Positions 28,960 to 37,282 of a stretch of 64,000 nucleotides of DNA are shown here, in pieces (position 1 is the first letter of the stretch; the number at the start of each line of letters is the position of its first letter). The translations under genes were made by a program, and so were the position numbers. The notes under the pieces were generated by a model. The model was not told where the DNA came from and did no database searches. It saw only the letters and a program-made list of their open reading frames with translations. Source of the DNA: Plastoroseomonas arctica (GTDB taxonomy: Bacteria > Pseudomonadota > Alphaproteobacteria > Acetobacterales > Acetobacteraceae); contig NZ_JAAEDH010000011.1 in the NCBI RefSeq assembly GCF_018128965.1, positions 85,498 to 149,497 of the forward strand. The letters run 5' to 3'.

Positions 28960-30451
28960 ATGGACAGCTTCCCCACCGACCCCGATGCCGTCGAGGCGCG
29001 CCGCCACGCCTTCCTGAGGGGCTTCCCCGCGATCGCGCTGGCGATCTTCCTCGCCGCGGTGGACCAGACGGTGACCTCCACGGCGCTGCCCGCCATCGCG
29101 GCCGAGTTCAACGCCGTCGAGCGGGTGTCCTGGGTGGTGGTCGCCTACCTGGTGGCCGGCACCTGCGCAGCGCCAGTGTTCGGACAGCTCGGCGATGCCT
29201 ATGGGCGGCGCAACATCCTCTACCTCGCGCTTGGCATGAACCTCGCGGGGTGCCTGGTGAATGCCATCGCGCCCACGCTGCCGGTGCTGATTGCCGGGCG
29301 CGTGCTGCAGGGGATCGGCGGCGGCGGGCTGCTCACGCTGGCGATGGCCATCATCGGTGAGTCGCTGCCGCCGCGCGAACGCGGACGGTTCCAGGGCCAT
29401 ATCGCGGCGATTTTTGCCTCCGCCGCGGCCTTCGGCCCTGTGGGCGGTGGATACCTGACGCAGCATTTCGGCTGGCGGTCGATCTTCCTCATCGCACCCC
29501 CGCTGGCGGTGCTCGCCGGCGTGATGGCGCTGCGCCTCGCGCGCGTGCCCTCGTCGCGGCAGGGCGCGCTGCGCTTCGACTGGCTGGGCCTGGGCCTGTT
29601 CATCCTGGCGGTGGCCTCGGCGCTGATCGCGCTTGACCAGGGACGCCGGATGGATGCGGCGCTGCTGCCATTGGTTGCCGGCCTCGGCGCGATCGCCGTC
29701 GCGGCGCTTGTCGCGCTGGTCGCCTGGGAAAAGCGCGTCACCGACCCCCTGCTGCCGATCTCGCTGCTGGCCGAGCCCTCGGATTTGGCGGAGCAACCTG
29801 ATGGGCGCCTGCGTCTATGGCGCGATGATCGGGTCGATTGCCTTCCTGCCGATCTTCCTGCAGGCGGTGCGCGGGCTGTCGCCCGGCCAGGCCGGGCTGG
29901 TGCTGCTGCCGCTCTCGGTCGGCGGGGCGCTCGGCGCGGTCATCTCGGGCCGGCTGATGCTGCGCACCGGGCGCGGCATGCTGTGGCCGCGGATCGGGCT
30001 CAGCGTCGCGGCGACCATGCTGGTGGTGATCGGGACCGTCGCGGAATTCGCGCCGATCTGGCTGATGCCGATCCTGCTCGGGCTGACCGCGACCGGCTTC
30101 GGCACCTCCTTCCCGGTCGGGCAGACGACGGTGCAGGTGGCGGCCGGCCCCGCGCGCCTCGGTGCCGCGGCGGCATCGGTGCAGTTCTCGCGCAACCTCG
30201 GCGCGGCGACGGGCACGGCCATACTTGGCGCAGTGCTGTTCGGCGGCCTGGCCCTCGCCGGGGGCGAGGTTGCGGCGATGTTCGCCCGCGTGATCGCCGT
30301 CCCCGGCATCGTCACGAGCCTGGCGCCGGCGGACGCGCTGGCCCTGCGGCACGCACTGGTCGGCGCCTTCAGCGCCCTGTTCTACACAGCCTCGGCATTT
30401 ACGGTGGCAGGCGCGGTGCTGGCGAGCCGCGTGCCGCTGCAGCGGTTCTAG
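28960..30451 (+). pseudogene. MFS multidrug transporter (DHA2 type), disrupted by a one-base frameshift
   Basis: Two overlapping frames together encode a 14-helix DHA2 exporter of about 496 residues. The first frame runs from ATG through AAVDQTVTSTALPAI, the motif-A segment GQLGDAYGRR and GRVLQGIGGG to LLAEPS. The homologous continuation, from IWRSNLMGACVYG to the C-terminus at ASRVPLQRF, is in the next frame. Removing one G of the GG at 29781-29782 restores a seamless LLAEPSIWRSNLMG. The break may be a real inactivating mutation or an assembly error. No slippery sequence for programmed shifting is seen. If intact, it would export drugs or toxic organic compounds. Confidence 0.8.
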
Positions 30452-30471
30452 GCGCGCACGGACGGGAAGCA

Positions 30472-30753
30472 AGCTTGGGGGCGCTGCCCCCAAACCCCCG
30501 CCGGTGATCGCGCCGATCCCCGGACCCCTGCGTGTTTTGGCCCTGGGCTTGAGGAGGGGTGCGACTTGCTTGCAGCGCCGGCTGGGGGAGGGGGCGCGTC
30601 GAGGAAGTTCGCCTGATCACCGGGTTCCACGCGCCACCTCGCCAACCCTGCTCGCCTCCGGCGAGACTCCCTCACCAACCTAAGAACCAACAGATGGAGG
30701 TCCAGGATCGACACGATCCTGGCGGGGGTCCAGGGGGCAGCGCCCCCTGGCCT
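30472..30753. repeat. Intergenic region with convergent GC-rich hairpin terminators
   Basis: This gap of about 310 bases between the convergent transporter and thiolase genes has no plausible gene. The left end has TTGGGGGC-GCT-GCCCCCAA (30475-30493) followed by ACCCCCGCC. The right end has CCAGGGGGC-AGC-GCCCCCTGG (30730-30750), which read on the minus strand is also followed by ACCCCCGCC. The two ends are therefore inverted copies of one unit, one just past each gene stop. A third hairpin, CCAGGATCG-ACA-CGATCCTGG, lies at 30702-30722. Lacking T-runs, they are best called GC-rich terminator-like repeats. Confidence 0.6.
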
Positions 30754-30762
30754 TGCCTTGCT

Positions 30763-31938
30763 TCAGTCGCGCTCCAGGCACATCGCCACGCCCATGCCGC
30801 CGCCGATGCACAGCGTGGCCAAGCCCTTCTTCGCACCGCGCTTCTGCATCTCGAACAGCAGCGTGGTCAGCACCCGCGCGCCCGATGCCCCGATCGGGTG
30901 CCCGAGCGCGATGGCGCCGCCATTCACGTTGACCTTCGAGGTATCCCAGCCGAGGTCCTTGTTCACCGCCAGCGCCTGGGCGGCGAAGGCCTCGTTCGCC
31001 TCGATGAGGTCGAGGTCGTCGATGGTCCAGCCCGCCTTGGCCAGGGCCTTGCGCGAGGCCGGGATGGGCCCGGTGCCCATGATGGAGGGATCGACGCCGG
31101 CCGTCGCCCAGGAGACGATGCGCGCCATCGGGTTGATGCCCCGGCGCTTCGCCTCCTCGCCGCTCATCACCACCAGCGCGGCCGCGCCGTCATTGATGCC
31201 CGAGGCGTTGCCGGCGGTCACCGAGCCGTCCTTGGAGAAGGCGGCGCGCAGCTTCTGCAGCACTTCCATGGTGGTCTCGGGCTTCGGGTACTCGTCGGCG
31301 GAGACAACCACGTCGCCCTTGCGGCCCTTGACGGTGACCGGGACGATCTCCTCGCCGAAGCGGCCGGACTTCATGGCCTCGCCGGCCTTGCGCTGGCTGT
31401 TTAAGGCGAACTCGTCCTGCTGCTCGCGGGTGATCTGGAATTTCTGGGCCACGTTCTCGGCCGTGTTGCCCATGTGATAGCCGTGGAAGGCGTCCAGCAG
31501 GCCGTCGCGCAGCATGGTGTCGACCAGCTGCAGGTCGCCCATCTTCTGGCCCGAGCGGAGCTGCTGGGCGTGCGGCGCCTGGGTCATGCTCTCCTGCCCG
31601 CCCGCGACCATGATCTTCGCGTCGCCCGAGGCGATCTGCTGGGCCGCCAGGGCCACGGCGCGCAGGCCGGAGCCGCAGAGCTGGTTGATGCCGAAGGCGG
31701 TGTGCTCGACAGGGATGCCGGCATTCACGCTCGCTTGGCGCGCGGGGTTCTGGCCGGAGGCGGCAGTGAGGATCTGGCCGAGGATCACCTCGTCCACCTC
31801 GGCGCCCTCGACGCCGGCGCGCTCGAGCGCGGCCTTGATGGCGATGGTGCCGAGCGCATGGGCGGGCACGGAGGCGAAGGCGCCGTTGAAGCTGCCCACC
31901 GGGGTACGGGCCGCGGAGGCGATGACGATGTCGGACAT
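30763..31938 (-). CDS. phaA: Acetyl-CoA C-acetyltransferase (beta-ketothiolase)
   Basis: This 391-residue thiolase condenses two acetyl-CoA to acetoacetyl-CoA, the entry step of polyhydroxybutyrate synthesis. Catalytic residues are present: C88 in NQLCGSG, H347 in GHPIGASG and C377 in CIGGGMG. The N-terminal [12 protein letters not shown] and the [12 protein letters not shown] motif fit biosynthetic thiolases. AGGGAGA lies upstream of the ATG. It is downstream of the PHA synthase-like gene on the same strand, and phaR is divergent, which favours the PhaA role over fatty acid breakdown. No phaB reductase gene is in the window. Confidence 0.92.
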   Translation of the reverse strand: MSDIVIASAARTPVGSFNGAFASVPAHALGTIAIKAALERAGVEGAEVDEVILGQILTAASGQNPARQASVNAGIPVEHTAFGINQLCGSGLRAVALAAQQIASGDAKIMVAGGQESMTQAPHAQQLRSGQKMGDLQLVDTMLRDGLLDAFHGYHMGNTAENVAQKFQITREQQDEFALNSQRKAGEAMKSGRFGEEIVPVTVKGRKGDVVVSADEYPKPETTMEVLQKLRAAFSKDGSVTAGNASGINDGAAALVVMSGEEAKRRGINPMARIVSWATAGVDPSIMGTGPIPASRKALAKAGWTIDDLDLIEANEAFAAQALAVNKDLGWDTSKVNVNGGAIALGHPIGASGARVLTTLLFEMQKRGAKKGLATLCIGGGMGVAMCLERD

Positions 31939-31991
31939 GACTGGTTATTCTCCCTTTGGTTGCCCTGAGTGTGGGCCTTTGCCCCCACCAC

Positions 31992-32996
31992 TCACAAGGG
32001 CAGCGGATGCAGGCCAGCGATCCATTCGGCGAGGGGGGTCCACAGCGCCGCCTCGGCCTTGGTCCCGGCGACCATCCCGACATGGCCTGCGGCGGCCTCA
32101 TGCACCGTCGCGCCCGGCATCAGGGAGGCCAGCGCCAGGGCCGAGGCGGGGGGAACGATGCGGTCGCGGTGGGGAATGGCGAGGAAGGCGGGGCCGCGCC
32201 AATCCTGCGGCCGCACCGCCTGCCCGGCCACGCGCCACAGGCCGCGCATCGGCGTGTTCTCGCCATACCACCCGCCCAGGCATTCGCGCGCGACCGCGGC
32301 CGCAAGCGGTACACCGTCATTCAGCCAGTCCTCCATTGCCACAAAGGCTGCCGCGCGCGGCGTCCGGGGGTCGAGCCCTGCGAAGGCGCGGTACTTCTCG
32401 CCCACGCCGAACGGCTCGTTGACAGCGAACAGCAGCTGGATGGCGTCGACCGGCAACACATCCTCCAGCGCGAGGATGGGCTCAAGCAGCGCCAGCAACC
32501 GTGCCGTCGCCTGGCCCGCGGCGAGGGTGGCGGCGAAATCCCAAGGCGTGGCCAGCAGCGCGAGCGCCGCGACGCGCTCGGGCCGGTGCTGCGCGGCGGC
32601 GAGGGCGATCAGCCCGCCCATGCAGTAGCCGACCAGCACGACCGGTCCGGGCAGCGCCTCGAGCGCCGCGGCTAGGCGCAGCGTATAATCGGTGAGGGTG
32701 AAGCCCCGCTCGGCGTCGCCCGGCACGCCCCAGTCGAGCAGCAGGGGCCGCATCCCCTGCCCTGCCAGGTGGCGCAGCATCGACTGCCCGGGGGCTAGGT
32801 CGAGGATGTGCGCGCGGTTGATCAGGGAGGGCACGAACAGCGCCGTCGGCCCGGCGCCTACGTAATCCGTTACCCGGCTGCTTCCCGCGTGCCATAAGCA
32901 GGGCATGGGCTCGAGCGCGGCCGGGATCTCGGCGGCACGATAGGCGCGGATACCGGCGAGCAGCGCGCCGTGTTCGGCGACCAGCCGCCGCCGCAC
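31992..32996 (-). CDS. phaC: Compact PHA synthase-like alpha/beta hydrolase (PhaC, class III-like)
   Basis: The 334-residue protein resembles the catalytic part of polyhydroxyalkanoate synthases. The block LFVPSLINRAHILDLAPGQS, the LLDWGVPGDAERGFTLTDY segment and the lipase-like box GYCMGG with a cysteine nucleophile are PhaC hallmarks. The Asp (DRIVPP) and His (AGHVGMVAG) of the triad are in place. It is much shorter than class I synthases (about 580) and close to class III PhaC (about 355). The GTG start is 17 bases after the preceding stop. It is uncertain, since the frame stays open upstream. A depolymerase or an acyltransferase with this fold is the main alternative. Confidence 0.72.
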   Translation of the reverse strand: MRRRLVAEHGALLAGIRAYRAAEIPAALEPMPCLWHAGSSRVTDYVGAGPTALFVPSLINRAHILDLAPGQSMLRHLAGQGMRPLLLDWGVPGDAERGFTLTDYTLRLAAALEALPGPVVLVGYCMGGLIALAAAQHRPERVAALALLATPWDFAATLAAGQATARLLALLEPILALEDVLPVDAIQLLFAVNEPFGVGEKYRAFAGLDPRTPRAAAFVAMEDWLNDGVPLAAAVARECLGGWYGENTPMRGLWRVAGQAVRPQDWRGPAFLAIPHRDRIVPPASALALASLMPGATVHEAAAGHVGMVAGTKAEAALWTPLAEWIAGLHPLPL

Positions 32997-33012
32997 CGCG
33001 GCGGCCAGAGCC

Positions 33013-33369
33013 TCAGGCGGCTGTCCGGTCGCCGAGAGCGCCTGGGCGATGCGCTTCGCCTCCGCCTGTCCGGACTTCGAGAGCGGCCAGGCGCTGTTCC
33101 AGGGCGGCGATGCGCTCCAGCAGGGCTGCTTCGCGCGCTCGCCCTGCGGCAGCGACAGCGTCGCCGCCATGGCCCGCATCGTGCTCAGGCCCAGGTGGAA
33201 CGGCAGCGGGCGCGGCCCCCGGCGCAGCATCAGGGCGCGCCGCGCCGAGCAGCATCGCCATGCGCGAGGCCAGCGCCGGGTCGGCGACAAGCGCCTGGAC
33301 TTCGCTCTGCCACAGCGCAATCCAGTCCTTCGCCAGCTGGTCGAGCGTGGGCGTGGGGTGAGATGGCAT
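33013..33369 (-). CDS. Small coiled-coil protein upstream of phaC, possible PhaE/PhaR-like synthase subunit
   Basis: The 118-residue protein begins MPSHPTPTLDQLAKDWIALW, a helical segment followed by QSEVQALVADPALASRMA. A Pro/Ala-rich middle follows, then a short coiled coil, ALLERIAALEQRLAALE. Class III and IV PHA synthases need a small helical partner (PhaE or PhaR) encoded next to phaC. Position, size and helical character fit such a role, but I see no firm sequence match. The stop is just before the synthase start. It is divergent from the phaR repressor, so it is the first gene of the PHA operon. Confidence 0.55.
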   Translation of the reverse strand: MPSHPTPTLDQLAKDWIALWQSEVQALVADPALASRMAMLLGAARPDAAPGAAPAAVPPGPEHDAGHGGDAVAAAGRAREAALLERIAALEQRLAALEVRTGGGEAHRPGALGDRTAA

Positions 33370-33507
33370 TCCCGGGCGGCGTCCTTGTGGCGTTCCTCAC
33401 GGGTCTAAAGTAGCGCGGCGGGGAAACAACACCAGGGGAGGAAACCGCCTTCGCACCGCAGCAAACCCTGCTAGTATTGGCGCCACGAGTGAAACGGGAC
33501 CGCGACC

Positions 33508-34101
33508 ATGGCGCAGAACACAGCCGAGCGTGCCGACCCCGGGGCCGCGCCCCAGCCACCGGTTGTCGTCAAGAAATACGCCAATCGCCGTCTCTACAAC
33601 ACCGAGAGCTCGTCCTATGTCACGCTCGAGGACCTTGCGAAAATGGTGCGGATCGGCCGCGACTTCGTGGTCTATGACGCGAAGTCGGGCGACGACATCA
33701 CCCGCTCGGTCCTGACGCAGATCATCGTCGAGGAAGAGAGCAAGGGCCACAACCTGCTGCCCACGCCGTTCCTGCGCCAGCTGATCGGCTTCTACGGGGA
33801 CAACATGCAGGGCCTGGTGCCGCGCTACCTGGAATTCGCGATGGAGGGCTTCTCGCGCCAGCAGGAGCAGATGAAGACCGCCATGGAACGCACCATCGGC
33901 GGGTTGATCCCCTTCGCACCCGGCATCGGCGGCCTCGAAGAGCTCGGCAAGCAGAACATGGCAATGATGGAGCGCGCCATGTCGCTGTTCACGCCGTTCG
34001 CGCGCAGCGAGGCCCGCGGCGAGCCGCCGAGCGTCGAGGCGCTGCAGGAGGAGATCCAGCGGCTGCGCGCCCTGCTTTCGGAGCATGAGAAGAAGGCCTG
34101 A
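33508..34101 (+). CDS. phaR: Polyhydroxyalkanoate synthesis repressor PhaR
   Basis: The 197-residue regulator binds DNA and PHA polymer and controls granule-associated protein and PHA genes. The N-terminal PHB_acc DNA-binding domain is clear: KKYANRRLYNTESSSYVTLE and VVYDAKSGDDITRSVL around residues 22-70. The second domain continues with EESKGHNLLPTPFLRQLI. The C-terminus ends in a short coiled coil (EEIQRLRALLSEHEKK). It is divergent from the PHA operon. The 138-base shared upstream region is the likely site of its autoregulation. Confidence 0.93.
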   Translation: MAQNTAERADPGAAPQPPVVVKKYANRRLYNTESSSYVTLEDLAKMVRIGRDFVVYDAKSGDDITRSVLTQIIVEEESKGHNLLPTPFLRQLIGFYGDNMQGLVPRYLEFAMEGFSRQQEQMKTAMERTIGGLIPFAPGIGGLEELGKQNMAMMERAMSLFTPFARSEARGEPPSVEALQEEIQRLRALLSEHEKKA

Positions 34102-34107
34102 GCGAAG

Positions 34108-34917
34108 CTACGGCATCGCTGGCCGGAGGCTCCCGCCCAGCCTGAGCGGCGCAACGCGCAGCGCCAGGCCCGTCGCGTCATCGGTTTCCACGAACAGCCC
34201 GCAGATGGTGGCTGGACCCTCGGCCGGCGCCAGGCGCTCGGAGGGTACCTTGCGCCAGAAGCGCAGGCTCGCGGCGCCCTTCTGCATGCCGATCACGCTG
34301 TCGTAGTCGCCGCACATCCCCGCATCGGACTGGAAGGCGGTGCCACCGGCAAGGAGGCGGTCATCCGCGCTGGGCACATGGGTGTGAGTGCCGATGACCA
34401 GGCTCGCGAGCCCATCGAAGGAATGCGCCATCGCCTGCTTCTCGGAGGTCGCCTCGGCGTGGATGTCGATGATGATGGCCTGCACCGCAGACCCCATCGG
34501 GTGCTTCTGCACCTCCGCCTGGATGGCACGGAACGGGTCGTCGAGCGGCTCCATGAAAAGCCGCCCCATCGCCTGCAGCACGAGCGCTCGGCGCCCTCCC
34601 GGAAGGTCGACGATCACGCTCCCTTTGCCCGGGGTGCCCGGCGCGTAGTTGAGCGGCCGCAGCAGGCGCTTCTCCTCGCCGATGAAGGGGATGATCTCCT
34701 TGCGGTCGAAGGCGTGGTTGCCGAGCGTCAGCACATCCGCGCCGGCCGCAAAGAGCGCGCGCGCCATCTCGGGCGCGAGCCCAAAACCGTGCGAGGCGTT
34801 CTCCGCATTCACCACGATGAGGTCGAGCGCGAGGCGCGCGCGGAGGTTGGGCAGTTCCGCCTCCACCGCGTCGCGCCCGGCCCGGCCGACGATGTCGCCG
34901 AGGAACAGGATCTTCAA
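34108..34917 (-). CDS. YmdB/TIGR00282-family metallophosphoesterase
   Basis: The 269-residue enzyme belongs to the YmdB family of dinuclear-metal phosphodiesterases, some of which act on 2',3'-cyclic nucleotides. Metal-binding motifs are present: LFLGDIVGRAGRD at the N-terminus, NAENASHG, LGNHAFDRKE, DIHAEATSEK and GTHTHVPSAD. The TTG start overlaps the stop of the cyclo-ligase gene (TTGA), which implies translational coupling. The longer open frame upstream is the end of that neighbour. The cellular substrate is uncertain in proteobacteria. Confidence 0.9.
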   Translation of the reverse strand: MKILFLGDIVGRAGRDAVEAELPNLRARLALDLIVVNAENASHGFGLAPEMARALFAAGADVLTLGNHAFDRKEIIPFIGEEKRLLRPLNYAPGTPGKGSVIVDLPGGRRALVLQAMGRLFMEPLDDPFRAIQAEVQKHPMGSAVQAIIIDIHAEATSEKQAMAHSFDGLASLVIGTHTHVPSADDRLLAGGTAFQSDAGMCGDYDSVIGMQKGAASLRFWRKVPSERLAPAEGPATICGLFVETDDATGLALRVAPLRLGGSLRPAMP

Positions 34918-35492
34918 GCGCCGGTCCCGCAGCGGATGACGCCCGCCTCCGTCGCCACCACCGGCAGGCGCCAATCATGCGGCCCCATCGGCACCTCGGG
35001 CATCTCCTGGCTGGCAAAGGCGACGCCAATGGCATGCGCATCCGGCAACCCCGCCAGGGTGCGGTCGTAATAGCCGCCGCCATAGCCGAGTCGGCCACCG
35101 GCGCGGTCGAAGGCGAGCAGCGGCACCAGCACCACGTCCGGCACCACCACCACTCCGTGCGAAGGGTAGCGCGTGCCCATCGGCCCGTCGGCTAGCGCGT
35201 CGCCAAGCGCCCAGGCGCGGAATTCGAGCGGTAGCCCGCGGGCCGGCGTGAAGGGCAGCGCCAGAGCGTGGCCGCGCGCGAGAAGGGCATCCATCAACGG
35301 GCGCAAGTCGACTTCTCCTGGCAGGGGCCAGATGCCGGCCACGCAAGCACCGGGCGGCACCAGCCCCGCGGCCAGCACATGATCCGCAAGCGCGCGCCCG
35401 GCGGCGAGCGGATTGCCCAAACGCGCTGCACGCGCGGCGTTGCGCGCGGCGCGCTTGGCGGCGTCGAGTTGAAGAAAGTGCGGAGCCACCAT
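34914..35492 (-). CDS. 5-formyltetrahydrofolate cyclo-ligase
   Basis: The 192-residue enzyme uses ATP to convert 5-formyl-THF to 5,10-methenyl-THF, returning the storage form of folate to one-carbon metabolism. The LGYGGGYYDRTLAGL motif and the WPLPGEVDLRPL segment are diagnostic. I chose the ATG giving MVAPHFLQLDAAKRAAR. An upstream in-frame ATG lies inside the 6S RNA and adds an unrelated extension. In many proteobacteria this gene is directly downstream of the 6S RNA, as here. Confidence 0.92.
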   Translation of the reverse strand: MVAPHFLQLDAAKRAARNAARAARLGNPLAAGRALADHVLAAGLVPPGACVAGIWPLPGEVDLRPLMDALLARGHALALPFTPARGLPLEFRAWALGDALADGPMGTRYPSHGVVVVPDVVLVPLLAFDRAGGRLGYGGGYYDRTLAGLPDAHAIGVAFASQEMPEVPMGPHDWRLPVVATEAGVIRCGTGA

Positions 35493-35495
35493 GGC

Positions 35496-35640
35496 CGTTG
35501 GTCTCGAACCCTCCCAAGGCCTGCTAATGCAGGTGGGCACCAGATAATCGGACCAGGATCCGACCAGCGCCAGTTCCCGGGAGATGCTTATTGGCCCTGG
35601 GGGTTACTTGCCTGACGCACCGGGCAGCCCCGCATCCCCT
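35496..35640 (-). ncRNA. ssrS: 6S RNA (ssrS), regulator of RNA polymerase
   Basis: The gap between zapA and the cyclo-ligase gene is the classical 6S RNA position. The minus-strand transcript can fold into one long rod. AACCCCCAGG (35597-35606 region) pairs with CCTTGGGAGGGTT (35508-35521 region). GGGCCAATAA pairs with TTATCTGGTGCCC further in. A small side hairpin, CCTGC-ATTA-GCAGG (35520-35533), sits on the 3' side, as expected next to the 6S central bubble. Exact ends are estimates. 6S RNA mimics an open promoter and holds the housekeeping sigma holoenzyme. Confidence 0.68.
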
Positions 35641-35642
35641 AC

Positions 35643-35972
35643 CTAGGGCGCCGCAAGCTCGCCCGCAATGGCCTCGATCCGCTCGGCGACCGCGACCAGG
35701 CGCCCAGCCATCGCATCATCCTCGGGCAAGGCCGTGGATGGCGGCGCCGACTTCAGGGCGCCGATCTCCTCGCGCAGGTCGGACGCCTCGTCGGCCAGCT
35801 GCAGAGCGGCGAGCACCAGCATGCGCGTCTCGCCCAGCTGTAGCCCCATGGCCTTGAGTGCCGCGATGCGCCGGTCGACCTCGGCCGCCATGCTCACCAG
35901 GTGCTGTTCCTGGCCGTCCTGGCAGGCGACCGGATGGCTGTATCCGCCGATGCGGACGGTGACCTGCGCCAA
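35643..35972 (-). CDS. zapA: Cell division protein ZapA
   Basis: ZapA cross-links FtsZ filaments and stabilises the Z-ring. The 109-residue protein begins QVTVRIGGYSHPVACQDGQE and continues EQHLVSMAAEVDRRIAALK, the typical ZapA globular head, followed by a coiled-coil helix. Translation begins at a TTG three bases after the stop of the small upstream gene. The following 6S RNA and cyclo-ligase complete the conserved zapA-ssrS-fau order. Confidence 0.9.
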   Translation of the reverse strand: MAQVTVRIGGYSHPVACQDGQEQHLVSMAAEVDRRIAALKAMGLQLGETRMLVLAALQLADEASDLREEIGALKSAPPSTALPEDDAMAGRLVAVAERIEAIAGELAAP

Positions 35973-35975
35973 GGG

Positions 35976-36194
35976 CTACTCCTCCTCGCCGACCAGGGCG
36001 GGTTCGGGCATCAGGGCGGCATGCAGGGCGACGAGCGCGCCGTCCAGCCGGGCCGACAAGGCGAGGAGCTCGGCCTTCGGCACCATGTCCTCGGGCATCG
36101 CCGGCGCCACGGCCGGGGGCGCCGGCCTTGGCCGCGCCATCGCTGCGCCGAGCGCGGCCACCGCCGCCTCCAGACGCGCCACCGCCGCCTCCAT
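35976..36194 (-). CDS. Small helical protein preceding zapA (DUF4164-like)
   Basis: The 72-residue product starts MEAAVARLEAAVAALGAAMA and has another helical segment with heptad-like leucines (LLALSARLDGALVALHAAL). A small coiled-coil gene just before zapA is common in alphaproteobacteria (DUF4164-like), which supports it. GGAGAGGG sits six bases before the chosen ATG; a GTG seven codons earlier is an alternative. Its proximity to zapA suggests co-expression. A divisome role is inference. Confidence 0.65.
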   Translation of the reverse strand: MEAAVARLEAAVAALGAAMARPRPAPPAVAPAMPEDMVPKAELLALSARLDGALVALHAALMPEPALVGEEE

Positions 36195-36273
36195 GCTCAC
36201 CCTCTCCGCGCTCACTTAGACCCCTGACCAAACCCTGTTCAAGCCTTCGCATGCGCACTACCACTGGTCAACA

Positions 36274-36654
36274 ATGAGGCAGCCGCCGGCCGTCACGATC
36301 TACAGCGCAGCGCAGGCGCGCGCGGCGATCGACGCTGCGGGACCGCGCGGCGTGCTGCTGCTCTCCGCCCCTGCCGCGGCGGGGTTTCTCGGCCCGGCCT
36401 GGTTCGCGGCTATGGTGGTCGGACACGAGCCTGCGGCGCTGGATTGCGGCGCCGATCCCGGCCATGCCCTCGCCGCGCTGCGCTTCGGGATCAAGCGCAT
36501 CATCCTGGCCGAACCGAGCGACGGCCTGCTCTCCTGCGCCGCTGAGGTGGGGGCAGACATCCTGCCCGAACGCCCGCCTTCGCTCGACCTGTTCGACTGG
36601 AACCTCGGCAAACCCCAGGCGCGTGCGGCGCTGCGCGTCTGGCTCGCGGGCTAG
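36274..36654 (+). CDS. Hypothetical protein
   Basis: The 126-residue product has alternating hydrophobic strands and helices (GVLLLSAPAAAGFLGPAWFAAMV, RIILAEPSDGLLSCAAEVGADIL) suggesting a small alpha/beta fold. No signal peptide and no recognised motif were found. It is divergent from the small zapA-operon gene. Its TAG stop overlaps the TAG of the convergent peptidase gene in a shared CTAG. Codon use is like its neighbours, so a real gene is likely. Its function is unknown. Confidence 0.6.
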   Translation: MRQPPAVTIYSAAQARAAIDAAGPRGVLLLSAPAAAGFLGPAWFAAMVVGHEPAALDCGADPGHALAALRFGIKRIILAEPSDGLLSCAAEVGADILPERPPSLDLFDWNLGKPQARAALRVWLAG

Positions 36655-37175
36655 GTGGTGGGCTTCACGCGGGGGGTGTGCTGCGCGACGTTCTTGCGCA
36701 GCATGCTGTCCGGGATGCTCCACATGAACAGGGCATTGAACACCGCGAGCGTCTGGCGCGTGTTCGGCGCATTCTCGGGATCATGGATGATCACCTGGCC
36801 GCGCTGGTCGTCGGCCCCGATCAGCGCGGAGCAATGGCCATAGGTTGCACCGGCTGCATTGGTCTTGGTCCAGGAGATGAGCTGCGGGCCATAGCCGCGC
36901 AGCAGCGTCGCGAGGGAGTCGATCGTCCAGGCCTTCGCCGGGGGGTAGGCCACCTGCACCAGGTTCTCGTTCTTCTGCAGCGTGGTCGTGTCGGTGATCG
37001 GCTTGTGGCCCTGCGGCGTCCACAGCGAGGGATCGCCGAGCCGCGGCCCGGCCTCGAAATAATAGCCGAGCATGCAGGCGGAGCAGTACCAGCATCCGGT
37101 CGGGTCGTTCATCGCGTTGTTCGGGCCGAAGCCCAACTGCGTCACGAAGGGCACATCGAGATAGATGCCAGCCAT
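36651..37175 (-). CDS. Papain-like cysteine peptidase (C39/C70-like fold)
   Basis: The 174-residue protein starts MAGIYLDVPFVTQLGFGP, the typical start of papain-like C39/C70 domains. The likely nucleophile is C28 in DPTGCWYC, where Cys precedes Trp as in papain. The histidine is in TYGHCSALIGADD and the third residue in VIIHDPENAP. There is no signal peptide or prodomain, and no ABC exporter next to it. AvrRpt2-type effectors and stand-alone C39-like proteins share this plan. The start ATG has AGGAG six bases upstream. Its role as housekeeping enzyme or secreted effector is open. Confidence 0.65.
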   Translation of the reverse strand: MAGIYLDVPFVTQLGFGPNNAMNDPTGCWYCSACMLGYYFEAGPRLGDPSLWTPQGHKPITDTTTLQKNENLVQVAYPPAKAWTIDSLATLLRGYGPQLISWTKTNAAGATYGHCSALIGADDQRGQVIIHDPENAPNTRQTLAVFNALFMWSIPDSMLRKNVAQHTPRVKPTT

Positions 37176-37282
37176 CACCCTCTCCTGATCCTTGATGGGA
37201 ACAGCGCGCGAAAGCGGCTGTATCGCTACAGAAATGAACGCTAACGGTTTCGCTTGCGCACGGTAAACTCACTTCGCCGTGA

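Noticed and set aside
29760..29800. Programmed ribosomal frameshift in the DHA2 transporter
   Set aside because: No slippery heptamer or downstream structure is evident, and such transporters are not known to use recoding. A single extra G explains the break.
32996..33320. Extended N-terminus of the PHA synthase-like protein
   Set aside because: The upstream part of the frame overlaps the small coiled-coil gene and reads as Arg/Pro-rich low complexity. The overlapping frame has the better protein-like sequence.
35493..35540. Upstream start for the cyclo-ligase giving a 16-residue extension
   Set aside because: The extension lies within the 6S RNA and has no similarity to the family start. 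The ATG at 35492 fits the usual N-terminus.
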